Assembly (NCBI RefSeq): GCF_013266735.1
Contig: NZ_JABSNU010000005.1
Span: 124,001-188,000 of the forward strand
Length of the DNA: 64,000 nucleotides
Origin: Pedobacter foliorum
Lineage (GTDB): Bacteria; Bacteroidota; Bacteroidia; Sphingobacteriales; Sphingobacteriaceae
Reading direction: 5' to 3'
This document shows positions 37,109 to 45,977 of the stretch, in pieces. Within the stretch, counting starts at the first letter, position 1; each line of letters begins with the position of its first letter. A model generated the notes under the pieces. It was not told the origin of the DNA, made no database searches, and worked only from the letters and a program-made list of their open reading frames with translations. The translations under genes were made by a program, and so were the position numbers.

Positions 37109-38215
37109 TTATAATGATTCAGAAGTCAGCAAGTTTAGTGCGGTATCGTTGGCGAGATATGGGAATAAGGATTCCAACAGATCGATGTAAATGATGATCC
37201 CATCATTGATTTCTGCAAGGTAAATGTATTCATCAGCGGTATGTGAGCGGGCAGAGTCGCCGGGGCCCATTTTTATTGACGGCATATCCAACCATCCCTG
37301 GTCAGAACTGGTAGGAGAGAGGTAGGTTTTCCTGCCGATAGCAATGCCCGTCTTTACCAATGGGTGCATCAAGTCGATTGAAGAGGGACTTAGTACATTC
37401 GGGCGCAGGGTGGTATCGCAGAAGGTATGGTTTTTAATGATATTTAGTATTTCCTTTTCTGTATAACTGTGGTCAAATCGTATGTCGACAGTGAAGTTGC
37501 ATTCCCCAGGAACAATATTGTGCTGCAGGCCTCCATTGATCTGGGTGACGGTCATTTTTACCGGGTTTGGAAAATTTGACTCTATTGGGAAAACATAATT
37601 CGAAAACCAGTGGATATCTCTGATGGCTTTGTAAATGGCATTATCACCTTCTTCTCTGGCCGCATGTCCAGAACGCCCTGTTGATAAACAGTCCAACACC
37701 ATAGAACCCTTTTCAGCAATAGCCATTTGCATGTTTGTGGGTTCACCTACAATGGCAAAGGAAATGGGCATCAGGTCATCTAATATGCATTTTATCCCTT
37801 TCTGACCAGAATTTTCCTCTTCAGCAGTTGCAGCAAGGCAAAAGTTAAAAGGGAGGTCAGTCTGCTCATAAAAATGAATGAAGGTTGAGATGAGTGACAC
37901 AAGTGGGCCTCCAGCATCATTGCTGCCAAGGCCGTACAACTTCCCGTCTTTCGTAACTGGCGTAAAGGGGTCATTCACATATTGTGAGTTAGGTTTTACT
38001 GTATCCAGGTGCGAATTGAGCAGGATGATAGGTTTGTTGGGGTCAAAATATTTATTGTAGCACCAGATGTTGTTGAATTTACGGATTGTAGCTATAGATC
38101 GCTCATTTAAAAATGTTTCTACGTGATCTGCAGCAAAGCTTTCTTCACCACTGAAGGATGGGGTTTTTATTAATTTCTCGAGCAATAATACTGCTTCTTC
38201 ATACAATTTTTTCAT
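37109..38215 (-). CDS. argE: M20-family deacylase, probably N-acyl-ornithine deacetylase (ArgE)
   Basis: 368 residues. The metal sites are LNSHLDTVKP (His and Asp), GSNDAGG (bridging Asp), ATAEEENSG (catalytic and metal Glu) and a C-terminal His in GDSARSHTADEYIYL. The pattern closely follows the ArgE/DapE deacetylases of Bacteroidota that act on acylated ornithine in arginine synthesis. No other arg gene is nearby, so it stands alone between two terminators. A different N-acyl amino acid substrate is possible. Confidence 0.82.
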   Translation of the reverse strand: MKKLYEEAVLLLEKLIKTPSFSGEESFAADHVETFLNERSIATIRKFNNIWCYNKYFDPNKPIILLNSHLDTVKPNSQYVNDPFTPVTKDGKLYGLGSNDAGGPLVSLISTFIHFYEQTDLPFNFCLAATAEEENSGQKGIKCILDDLMPISFAIVGEPTNMQMAIAEKGSMVLDCLSTGRSGHAAREEGDNAIYKAIRDIHWFSNYVFPIESNFPNPVKMTVTQINGGLQHNIVPGECNFTVDIRFDHSYTEKEILNIIKNHTFCDTTLRPNVLSPSSIDLMHPLVKTGIAIGRKTYLSPTSSDQGWLDMPSIKMGPGDSARSHTADEYIYLAEINDGIIIYIDLLESLFPYLANDTALNLLTSESL

Positions 38216-38337
38216 ATGTATAGTTTCTTTGATACGCGTGTTTCAAAGGCAATGCCTTCAATATGCCAAAGAAAGAAAAACAGACTTTAGGCCATTCAAA
38301 TCAAAGAGAAATATTTTTTAGCAGAATGAACATGAAA

Positions 38338-38366
38338 AGAAAGCCTTCCATTATGGAAGGCTTTCT
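38338..38366. terminator. Hairpin terminator after the TonB receptor gene
   Basis: A 13-bp perfect stem (38338-38350 with 38354-38366) around TTA. It lies downstream of the receptor gene that ends at 38434 and shares its 17-bp core with the terminator at 37058. Confidence 0.8.
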
Positions 38367-38433
38367 GTCAAATTGAGTTGGCTGTTACGTCCGGTTTTTT
38401 GTAGACGTTCACTTCTATAAAAGTAACAACACT

Positions 38434-40605
38434 TTATAATCTTATTTTTATTCCTCCGTTAATTACAAAACCATCAACTGGAGCATAAATGTCTCTAAAA
38501 ACTGGTTCGGTAATAGTACCCGTATAAATGGTGTCAAACTTAGTTTGACGAGTATCGGTTAGGTTTTCAAAGTTGATGAAGATAGAAAATCGTTCCCATA
38601 GTTTTTCAGCCATAAATCCGGCTGTCCAATAGCTTTTTCCATTGGTACCATCATTTAACCTTTGTTTGCTATAATAATAAGCCTCAGCTCCAATTTTCCA
38701 TTCGTCTTCCACCTCATACATTAAAACATTGTTTAAACGGTGTTTTGAAACCAGTGGATATATAGTGCTTGTGCTCCCTGTATATTGGTTTACATCGGCT
38801 AGGGTATAGCCAATAAACAACTTAAAATCACCGTAAGTGATTTTGGCATTTGTTTCCATTCCTTTGGTATCCAAATTACCTTTAGGCTGCACATAGGCTA
38901 AATTATTGCCCGTCGTAGTGGTTAACAATATCGGATTATTGACACGAGTATAAAAGAACATTTGATTAATACTGAAACCAATTTTATCATCAAATAGGAT
39001 TGTTTGGTAATTTACATCATAGTTGGCACCATAAGAACGTTCTGCTTTCGTATTGGCCACATCAATAGGCAATACATTACGAAATTGGACTCTTTCTGCG
39101 TCCTCTGTAAATACAGTAGGTGCTTTGTATCCTAGTCCACCACCTAAGCGGGTAGAGAAATGCTCATTGATTTTCCATAAGCCTGATACTCTCGGTAAAA
39201 AGAAAAAACCATATTCATTATGATAATCACCACGAATGCCGGATTCAAGAGTTAATTTCTCCGTGAGGTTCCAGGTATTTTGCACAAAACCTCCAATTGT
39301 TGTGTAATTGTAGTTTCTTAAGGCGAAATCGCTATTTTGATCTTCCTTAAAATGATCTGTAAGAAGGTTTACACCTGCAACCCAGTCTGATTTTTCGCCA
39401 GTACGAGCATAATTGGCTTCGCTATAGGTTGCTAACTGTACTCCTGAAAAAAGATAAGATGGTAAGCCAATATTTCTATCATAATAGCTTACAGAATTAC
39501 GAAAAGTCAGTTTCTCTTTATCATTTAATTTATGGTCTAATTCAATCTGGGTACTATAGCGACCTGTTTTATTCTCTTCAAAATAACTGTGCTGAGCACT
39601 GCCATTGCCTTTAATATATTCCAAATCACCACCTATACGTTTTTCTGTGGTAGCATTTATTCCGGCAGAAAGGGTAGTCGCATTGTTAAAATAAACAAAC
39701 AGCTTTGGATTTAGCGTAAAGCGATTAAATTTTGGAATGGCTGTGAGACCAATATCTGATGGATCGTATGCCGTACCCTTGTTGTAAGCACCGTAAACAG
39801 TAATCCCAATTTTTTCAAATTTCTGTCCGTAAAACCCACTTGCATCAAGTCCTAAGGCCGAAGTTCCATTTAAAAGAAAATTTAACTGACGCTCTTCTGT
39901 CGGTTTCTTGGAGACTAAGTTTACAAGTCCAGCAATTGCCCCACCGCCATAAAGAGTAGAAGATGAACCTTTTATAACCTCTACTTGCTGTAAATCTAGT
40001 GGGGCTATTTGTAACAATCCTAAACCACCCGAAAAACCAGCGTATAAAGGAAATCCATCACGGATGATTTGAGTGTATTTTCCATCCAGACCTTGAATAC
40101 GAATACTTGAGTTGCCACTTGTGGCCGAAGTTTGCTGGGTTTGGATACCTGTACTTTCTGCTAGCAGCATTCGGATATCTCCTGGTTTCATATTTCCTTT
40201 TTCATCTAATTCTTCTCCTGCAATGACCTCTACACGAGTAGGTATATTGTCAATAGTTCTGCTGCTTCTTGTAGCCGAAACAACAACTTCATCCAATTCC
40301 TCTTCTGTTTCAAGTAAGATCAGCATAGGTGAAGGTTGAGTTAAAGGGAAATTTAAAGTATCAGTTCGCGTTTTGAAACCGACATAACTAAACTGGATAA
40401 TTTGCTTCCCTGATGGAACATTGTTTAATGTAACTATTCCATCAGCACCCGATATAAAACTGATGTTTGTTCCTTGGACCTTAATGTTTGCTCCAATGAT
40501 GCCCTCATTGGTTTTTACATTTTTTACAACCGCATTGTATGTGTTTTGGGCATAGGCTGAAACTGTAAAAAACAGTGCAGCCATAATCAAGATATATTTA
40601 TTCAT
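38434..40605 (-). CDS. TonB-dependent outer-membrane receptor (non-SusC type)
   Basis: 723 residues. A signal peptide (ends SAYAQ), a carboxypeptidase-like repeat (about 22-100), a plug with VVVSATRSSRTIDNIPTRVEVI and IRIQGLDGKYTQIIRDGFPLY, and a barrel ending VINGGIKIRL. This is the length and style of metal, siderophore or cobalamin receptors rather than SusC. The preceding Cys/His-rich small protein suggests a metal substrate, perhaps copper. The evidence is contextual only. Confidence 0.9.
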   Translation of the reverse strand: MNKYILIMAALFFTVSAYAQNTYNAVVKNVKTNEGIIGANIKVQGTNISFISGADGIVTLNNVPSGKQIIQFSYVGFKTRTDTLNFPLTQPSPMLILLETEEELDEVVVSATRSSRTIDNIPTRVEVIAGEELDEKGNMKPGDIRMLLAESTGIQTQQTSATSGNSSIRIQGLDGKYTQIIRDGFPLYAGFSGGLGLLQIAPLDLQQVEVIKGSSSTLYGGGAIAGLVNLVSKKPTEERQLNFLLNGTSALGLDASGFYGQKFEKIGITVYGAYNKGTAYDPSDIGLTAIPKFNRFTLNPKLFVYFNNATTLSAGINATTEKRIGGDLEYIKGNGSAQHSYFEENKTGRYSTQIELDHKLNDKEKLTFRNSVSYYDRNIGLPSYLFSGVQLATYSEANYARTGEKSDWVAGVNLLTDHFKEDQNSDFALRNYNYTTIGGFVQNTWNLTEKLTLESGIRGDYHNEYGFFFLPRVSGLWKINEHFSTRLGGGLGYKAPTVFTEDAERVQFRNVLPIDVANTKAERSYGANYDVNYQTILFDDKIGFSINQMFFYTRVNNPILLTTTTGNNLAYVQPKGNLDTKGMETNAKITYGDFKLFIGYTLADVNQYTGSTSTIYPLVSKHRLNNVLMYEVEDEWKIGAEAYYYSKQRLNDGTNGKSYWTAGFMAEKLWERFSIFINFENLTDTRQTKFDTIYTGTITEPVFRDIYAPVDGFVINGGIKIRL

Positions 40606-40666
40606 GATGTGTTTAATAATTAAGTAATTTCAATAAATACAGCTTCAAAAAACTGTTAAATAAAGA

Positions 40667-40990
40667 TTAACTTAATTTAGGTGGTTGCCAGATGGAATAT
40701 GGCATTTGCCGTAATTTAACAGGGATGTAAATATAATTGTGCTGAATAGGTTTTAAATGGAGTGTAAATGTTAATACAGATAAGTTGTTAATGGTAAACC
40801 CAATACAAGTTCCGCAAACATAAAAAGGTGAACAGTTCTTACAGCAATCATCATCTGGGTCAGGGCATTTGTCATGTTTCTCCTCTGAATATGCTTTATG
40901 GACATGAGTCTCATTTTTTTCAAATGCACAGCATGGTGCTGCGGTTAGCGTCAGCACGATTACAGATAAAAGTAATGCGAGGAATTTCAC
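40667..40990 (-). CDS. Secreted Cys/His-rich small protein (DUF6660-like)
   Basis: 107 residues, GTG start at 40990. A signal peptide (ends TAAPCCA) is followed by a His/Cys cluster (HVHKAYSEEKHDKCPDPDDD, then CCKNCSPFYVCGTC), which looks metal-binding. It resembles the short Bacteroidota proteins labelled DUF6660, found near metal receptors and efflux genes. It lies 61 bp before the TonB receptor gene and is probably co-transcribed with it. No function is proven. Confidence 0.75.
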   Translation of the reverse strand: MKFLALLLSVIVLTLTAAPCCAFEKNETHVHKAYSEEKHDKCPDPDDDCCKNCSPFYVCGTCIGFTINNLSVLTFTLHLKPIQHNYIYIPVKLRQMPYSIWQPPKLS

Positions 40991-41209
40991 AGTGCGAAGG
41001 TAGAAAAAAACTGTAAACTATGATTGCTGCCCTAGCTATGAGCTTCAGTTCCGTATCGGTAATTCTGAATTCTTTAAGACTTAGAAGTGCAAATATTAGT
41101 TAAGTAAATTTATTGTCGATGACTTAAAGATAAGCAATAGAAGATTAAGCATGATTCAAAGTGGAAATCAATCGATTGTAACAATAATCTAGTAAATCGG
41201 TAGATTTTA

Positions 41210-41240
41210 TTTGTTTTTGTGAAAAATGCCATTACATTTG
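41210..41240 (+). promoter_or_regulatory. Bacteroidota consensus promoter of the SusC/SusD/S51/DoxX operon
   Basis: TTTG (41210-41213), 19 nt, then TACATTTG (41233-41240), an exact fit. Transcription should start near 41247, leaving a leader of about 267 nt before susC. That leader holds a short Cys-rich ORF and two hairpins. Confidence 0.7.
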
Positions 41241-41276
41241 TGGCAAATGAATCAATTACGATGACAAAATAAACAC

Positions 41277-41372
41277 ATGGAAAAACAACTACTCCACAAA
41301 AAAGAGGACACCACATCTATCTCCCAAAAGTTGAAATTCTCAACTTATTGTTGTTGCTGTTTCGAGCAATAG
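41277..41372 (+). CDS. Leader peptide with four consecutive cysteines (candidate attenuator uORF)
   Basis: 31 codons about 30 nt after the predicted transcription start. The N-terminal half is polar and basic (MEKQLLHKKED), with no signal peptide. The end reads FSTYCCCCFEQ, with Cys codons TGT TGT TGC TGT at 41349-41360, then TAG. The reading frame is followed at once by hairpins and, 141 nt on, by susC. Polycysteine short ORFs in mycobacteria and Cys-rich uORFs in proteobacteria act as cysteine- or copper-responsive attenuators. By analogy, this peptide's translation may control the operon. A metal-binding peptide is the alternative. Confidence 0.6.
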   Translation: MEKQLLHKKEDTTSISQKLKFSTYCCCCFEQ

Positions 41373-41382
41373 CATCATTGCT
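41365..41382 (+). promoter_or_regulatory. Hairpin overlapping the end of the polycysteine ORF
   Basis: AGCAAT (41365-41370) pairs with ATTGCT (41377-41382) around a 6-nt loop. The left arm includes the last sense codons and the first base of the stop codon of the Cys-rich ORF. A ribosome stalled on the Cys codons would mask it. This is a possible switch element. Confidence 0.35.
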
Positions 41383-41390
41383 ACTCCCTT

Positions 41391-41426
41391 AAAAAAAATA
41401 AAGACAGGATAGGATCCTGCCTTTAT
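41391..41426 (-). terminator. Antisense-strand terminator in the susC leader (locus 3)
   Basis: A 13-bp stem with one mismatch (41398-41410 with 41414-41426) has an AGG loop. Read on the minus strand it is followed by TTTTTTTT (41398-41391 side), a classic intrinsic terminator. On the sense strand no T-tract follows. The same arrangement occurs before the other two susC genes. I found no strong antisense promoter for this copy. Confidence 0.5.
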
Positions 41427-41513
41427 GCTGGCTATCAGTATGCAACGCCAATCACCTACTGAAATGCCAATAGTTTCAATCAACGATTTAATTAATTAAA
41501 ACTTTTTAAAGTT

Positions 41514-44500
41514 ATGCAAAATTTTAAAAAGGGGAGGCCTTTATTTAAGGTCCACTCCTTTGTTAAAAAGACATCATTGCTGTGCGCTGGCCTGATGATC
41601 TTTTTGTTCATTCCATTAATCTCCAAATCTCAAACCACGCCTATTATCAATTCCACACTGAATGGAAGAGTTGTGGATAAAAGCACCAAAGAAGGAATCC
41701 CGGGTGTTACTGTTTTGATCAAGGGCACTACCCATGTGGTGCAGACAGATAAGGACGGTAAATTTGATTTTGTAACAGGACAAAAATTCCCTTACACCCT
41801 GATCTTAAAAAGCATCGGATTTAAAACCAGAGAGGTTATTGCTGATGGCAGTCCACTGGAAGTTAGCCTGGAAGAAGATTTGAAGCAACTTGACGACGTT
41901 GTGGTTGTGGGTTACACCCAAACCAAAAGAAATGCACAGACCAGTGCAATTACAACAATAAGTTCCCAGGATTTATCAAAAGCGGCATATACCAGTGTTA
42001 CCGAAAAACTGCAAGGACAAGTGCCAGGCTTGCTTATAGCAAGTAACTCAGGAGTACCTGGAACTTCTGTCTTGGTACGTTTAAGAGGAGCAACTTCAAT
42101 TAATGCCGGCAATAATCCACTTTATGTGGTAGATGGTGTATTCATCAATAACGATAATTTGCAAAGCATTTCTATGGGCGGTCAGACCCCCAATTCATTA
42201 GCTGACCTGAATCCGGATGATATTGAGACAGTTTCTGTATTAAAAGATGCAAGTGCAACAGCAGTTTATGGTGCGCGGGGTGCAAACGGAGTTATCCTGA
42301 TCACCACTAAACGTGGCGCTAAAAATTCGCGGACCAAGGTAAGCTTCTCAGCTGATTACGGATTGGCCAAAGCAACCAATTTATGGGAACTGGTGACGGG
42401 GCAAGAACATGCTGAATTGGTGAATCTGGTGCACCTTAACGATGGAAAATCATTTGCAACCAGGCCTTTTAGGCCGAAGACGGAAGTAGTGCCTGGATTT
42501 CCCGCATATGGAAACCCGGAGGACCAGAAAACTTATGACCGTGTAAGTGATGTATTCCGAACAGCCCAATCACAGCGTTATAATGTTTCTATTTCCGGAG
42601 GTGATGCCAAAACTAATTTCTATATAGGAGGAGAATATCAGGATCAGGAATCTACATTGAAACTACAGGATTTTTCACGATACTCTTTCCGTGTTAATCT
42701 GGATCATAACATCAGCTCCAAATTTAAGATAGGGACCAGTAACAGTCTTTCTAGTGTGCCAAGGAGATTGGTTAGGGTAGGCGATGGCCCCGCAGGATTG
42801 TTTCAGGCGGCCCTGCATACCCCTACATTTTATCCGATTTATAATGACGATGGAAGTTTTTCGAGGCCAACAGTGTTTGATAATCACATTGCTATTCTTG
42901 AAAACTCTGACTCACATTCTAACAGTCTCAGAAGTATTAATAATCTATATGCAACTTATAATATTATCCCGGGGTTATCCTTTAAATCTTCTGTAAGTAA
43001 TGATTATAACAATTATCATGAAAAAGCCTATTTCAATACCAATTTGGTATATGGGCAACCAGCTGGAGAGGCGGATGATGCCATCACAACCAAGCAGACA
43101 CTGACTGCTGAGCAGTTACTGAACTTCAATTCTTTTAAGGGGAAAAATAACTTTTCAGTATTTTTGGGTAATACCCTTCAGTACACTAAATCGGAACGCG
43201 AATCGCTGGTTGGAAAAGGTTTCTCTACCAATCAGTTTAAAAGGATAGCTTCAGCAGCTGTACAAACTGCAAGTTCTTCGGGGTCTGACTACGGTTTAGT
43301 ATCCTTTTTCTCTGGAGCGAATTATTCTTATGACAATCGTTACGTAATCGATGCTAACTTCAGGGCAGATGCTTCTTCCAGGTTTGGAACTGATAACCGC
43401 TGGGGTTATTTTCCTTCTGTAGGTCTAGGATGGAACATTAGTAACGAGTCTTTCTTTCCTAAAACAGAAGCCATCAGTAATGTACGTTTGAAAACAAGCT
43501 ATGGGCTGACCGGAAATCAGGATATAGATGATTTTGCTTCAAGAGGCCAATGGAGTGGTGGTAGCAGTTATTTGGAGCTGCCAGGACTAACACCCAGCCA
43601 ACTGGGTAATCCTGACTTGAAATGGGAGTCTACCAGTCAGTTTAATATTGGGTTATCTGCTTCGCTGATTCGAGATAGGTTGAGGTTTGAGTTCGATTAT
43701 TATCGTAAGTATACTACTGATCTCTTGCTGCAGGTTCCGGTTGCTGCAAAAACCGGTTATTCTACCGTTTACCAGAATATCGGAGAGATCAGTAACAAAG
43801 GCTTAGAGCTTCTGTTAACCTCAGATAATATCAAAAATGATAACTTCAAATGGACAACTACTTTTACAATTTCCCATAACAAGAACCGTATCGAGAAACT
43901 TCCAACTCCAATTACCGGTAGTTATGGAATGTACAGACTTGAGCAGGGGGCTGCTTTATATTCTGTTTGGGTATACAATTATCTGGGCGTAGATCCTCAT
44001 ACAGGTAATGCTATTTTTGAAGATTATAAACCAGATGGAAAGATCACTGCAGATGACCGTAAGATTGTTGGTAATGTATGGCCCAATTTTGAAGGTGCAT
44101 TCAGAAATAACTTTACGTACAAAAATGTGGATCTGGGGATCAACCTTACTTACAAGTCGGGCAATAAGTTATTCAATTACACGGCAATGTTCCTCGAAGC
44201 AGGTGGCACAAGAGGAGTAACCCGGTCTATTCAAAAAAGTCAGCTGAATTACTGGAAGAAAGATGGTGATGTTAACGTGCTGCCGAGGCTAAGCTCGCTA
44301 ACCAACCCTGATGGAAGCAAGAACTATGAAGGTAATACCAGCCGCTTTTTGGAAGATGCCTCTTTTATTCGTGTGCGTGACATAACACTGGGTTATACTT
44401 TACCTAAACACCTGACTTCTAAATTCCAAGTTAGTGCTTTGCGTTTTTATGTGACGGCAAGTAACCTATTTACGATCACCAAATACAGTGGCCCCGATCC

Positions 44501-44609
44501 GGAAACGAATTCTGCTGGCGACAGTAGCAGCGGGTTGGTACAGGGACTTGATTTTAATGGTACACCACAATCCAAGGCTGTCAACTTTGGTGTCAATGTT
44601 ACATTTTAA
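41514..44609 (+). CDS. SusC/RagA-family TonB-dependent receptor without STN domain (locus 3)
   Basis: 1031 residues. A signal peptide (ends ISKSQ) leads directly to the carboxypeptidase-like repeat (GRVVDKSTKEGIPGVTVLIKG), with no STN domain. The plug (VVVVGYTQTKRNAQTSAITT; GANGVILITTKRG) and barrel (ends KAVNFGVNVTF) are complete. The missing STN matches the absence of sigma/FecR genes here. Regulation is probably through the Cys-rich leader ORF. It should import a substrate with the SusD encoded 12 bases downstream. Confidence 0.95.
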   Translation: MQNFKKGRPLFKVHSFVKKTSLLCAGLMIFLFIPLISKSQTTPIINSTLNGRVVDKSTKEGIPGVTVLIKGTTHVVQTDKDGKFDFVTGQKFPYTLILKSIGFKTREVIADGSPLEVSLEEDLKQLDDVVVVGYTQTKRNAQTSAITTISSQDLSKAAYTSVTEKLQGQVPGLLIASNSGVPGTSVLVRLRGATSINAGNNPLYVVDGVFINNDNLQSISMGGQTPNSLADLNPDDIETVSVLKDASATAVYGARGANGVILITTKRGAKNSRTKVSFSADYGLAKATNLWELVTGQEHAELVNLVHLNDGKSFATRPFRPKTEVVPGFPAYGNPEDQKTYDRVSDVFRTAQSQRYNVSISGGDAKTNFYIGGEYQDQESTLKLQDFSRYSFRVNLDHNISSKFKIGTSNSLSSVPRRLVRVGDGPAGLFQAALHTPTFYPIYNDDGSFSRPTVFDNHIAILENSDSHSNSLRSINNLYATYNIIPGLSFKSSVSNDYNNYHEKAYFNTNLVYGQPAGEADDAITTKQTLTAEQLLNFNSFKGKNNFSVFLGNTLQYTKSERESLVGKGFSTNQFKRIASAAVQTASSSGSDYGLVSFFSGANYSYDNRYVIDANFRADASSRFGTDNRWGYFPSVGLGWNISNESFFPKTEAISNVRLKTSYGLTGNQDIDDFASRGQWSGGSSYLELPGLTPSQLGNPDLKWESTSQFNIGLSASLIRDRLRFEFDYYRKYTTDLLLQVPVAAKTGYSTVYQNIGEISNKGLELLLTSDNIKNDNFKWTTTFTISHNKNRIEKLPTPITGSYGMYRLEQGAALYSVWVYNYLGVDPHTGNAIFEDYKPDGKITADDRKIVGNVWPNFEGAFRNNFTYKNVDLGINLTYKSGNKLFNYTAMFLEAGGTRGVTRSIQKSQLNYWKKDGDVNVLPRLSSLTNPDGSKNYEGNTSRFLEDASFIRVRDITLGYTLPKHLTSKFQVSALRFYVTASNLFTITKYSGPDPETNSAGDSSSGLVQGLDFNGTPQSKAVNFGVNVTF

Positions 44610-44621
44610 TATTTAAAACAG

Positions 44622-45953
44622 ATGAAAAATTATATCATACTAATGCTAATTGCTTTGGGCTTGAGTTCTTGCAGCAGAATATTGGATACCGAACCGCAAA
44701 CCACCATTTCTGATGAAGCCGTGATCGTAGATCAAAAATCTGCTCAGGCGGCATTGATTGGTGTTTATGATGGACTTCAAGGCTATGCAACCAATATTGT
44801 ATCATTAGATCTTGCAGGAGACAATGTAGTTAACTTTAATGCTCAAAACAATGTAGTAGCAAATAAGACCGCCTCGGGTTCTGGTGGTGGATTTTCTGGT
44901 ATCTATAGCGTAATTAATCGCGCAAATTTTGTATTGAACAAAGTGCCTTCGCTGAGTGACGCTTTGGTTTCGTCGGCCAATAAGAACCAGATTCTTGGAG
45001 AAGCCTATTTTCTGAGGGGATTGGCCTATTTTGACCTGGTGAAGATTTATGGAGGAGTGCAGATCGTTTTGGAGCCTGCTACTAAGGCGGATGCACACAA
45101 AGGTGTGAAAAGAAGTACCAAAGAACAGACGTATGCGCAGGCGTTAGCAGACCTAAATAAAGCAGAGGAGTTGTTACCGACTACAATTAACCGTAACAGA
45201 GCCAATAAATACACAGTATTTGCCTTAAAGGCCAGATTGTATCTATATACAGAAAAATGGGAGTTGGCAGAAGAATTTGCCACCAGAAGCATCGGCAATA
45301 CCTCTTTTAAACTAGTGAAGCCTTATGCCTTGTTCTTTACCGGTAAAAATACTGAGGAGTCCATCTTCGAACTTGCATTCAGTACTTCAGATCCTAGTTC
45401 CTTTTACACCAACTGGAATTCTCCAGATAGAGGTGGGAGGCATGATTATATTCCTGAACGCGCGTTTGCAGGTCTGTTGCTCAACCCCAATTTAGGTGGT
45501 TCCAGAAAGAGCCTGTTGTTCCAAACACCTGCTGGCGTTTATGATCTGGATCAGTATAGCAAACAAAATGGTACCAGTTCAATTTTTCTGCTTCGCATAG
45601 CTGAACAATACCTGATTCGTGCCGAAGCCCGGGCCAAAAAGGCTGCACCTGATCTGGCTGGATCTGCTTCCGATCTCAATCAAATCAAAGGAAGAGCTGA
45701 TGTTCCACTATTCAATTATATACCTTCAACAACCAAAGAAGAACTGCTGCTTGCCATTGAAAATGAAAGAAGATTTGAGCTAGGTTTTGAAGGGCATCGT
45801 TTCTTAGATATTGTTCGTACAGGCAGAGCTGCTACAGTTTTTGGTACAATCAATAAGGAATTGCTCAAACCAGATTTCTGGATATTCCCTATTCCACAAA
45901 GCGACATCTTAAGAGATCCCGATCTAACTGGCGCTCAAAACCCAGGCTATTAA
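44622..45953 (+). CDS. SusD/RagB-family surface lipoprotein (locus 3)
   Basis: 443 residues, rather short. The lipobox is LGLSSC, then SRILDTEPQTTISDEAV. Family blocks include AYFLRGLAYFDLVKIYGGV, ENERRFELGFEGHRFLDIVRTG and the end PIPQSDILRDPDLTGAQNPGY. It is the lid of the locus-3 SusC. The substrate is unknown. The downstream S51 peptidase hints at peptide or cyanophycin-like material. Confidence 0.94.
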   Translation: MKNYIILMLIALGLSSCSRILDTEPQTTISDEAVIVDQKSAQAALIGVYDGLQGYATNIVSLDLAGDNVVNFNAQNNVVANKTASGSGGGFSGIYSVINRANFVLNKVPSLSDALVSSANKNQILGEAYFLRGLAYFDLVKIYGGVQIVLEPATKADAHKGVKRSTKEQTYAQALADLNKAEELLPTTINRNRANKYTVFALKARLYLYTEKWELAEEFATRSIGNTSFKLVKPYALFFTGKNTEESIFELAFSTSDPSSFYTNWNSPDRGGRHDYIPERAFAGLLLNPNLGGSRKSLLFQTPAGVYDLDQYSKQNGTSSIFLLRIAEQYLIRAEARAKKAAPDLAGSASDLNQIKGRADVPLFNYIPSTTKEELLLAIENERRFELGFEGHRFLDIVRTGRAATVFGTINKELLKPDFWIFPIPQSDILRDPDLTGAQNPGY

Positions 45954-45977
45954 TAACCTTACTTAAACATAAAAGAT

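Noticed and set aside
41110..41316. Minus-strand ORF overlapping the promoter and start of the Cys-rich leader ORF
   Set aside because: It covers a clear consensus promoter and has no signal peptide or domain pattern.
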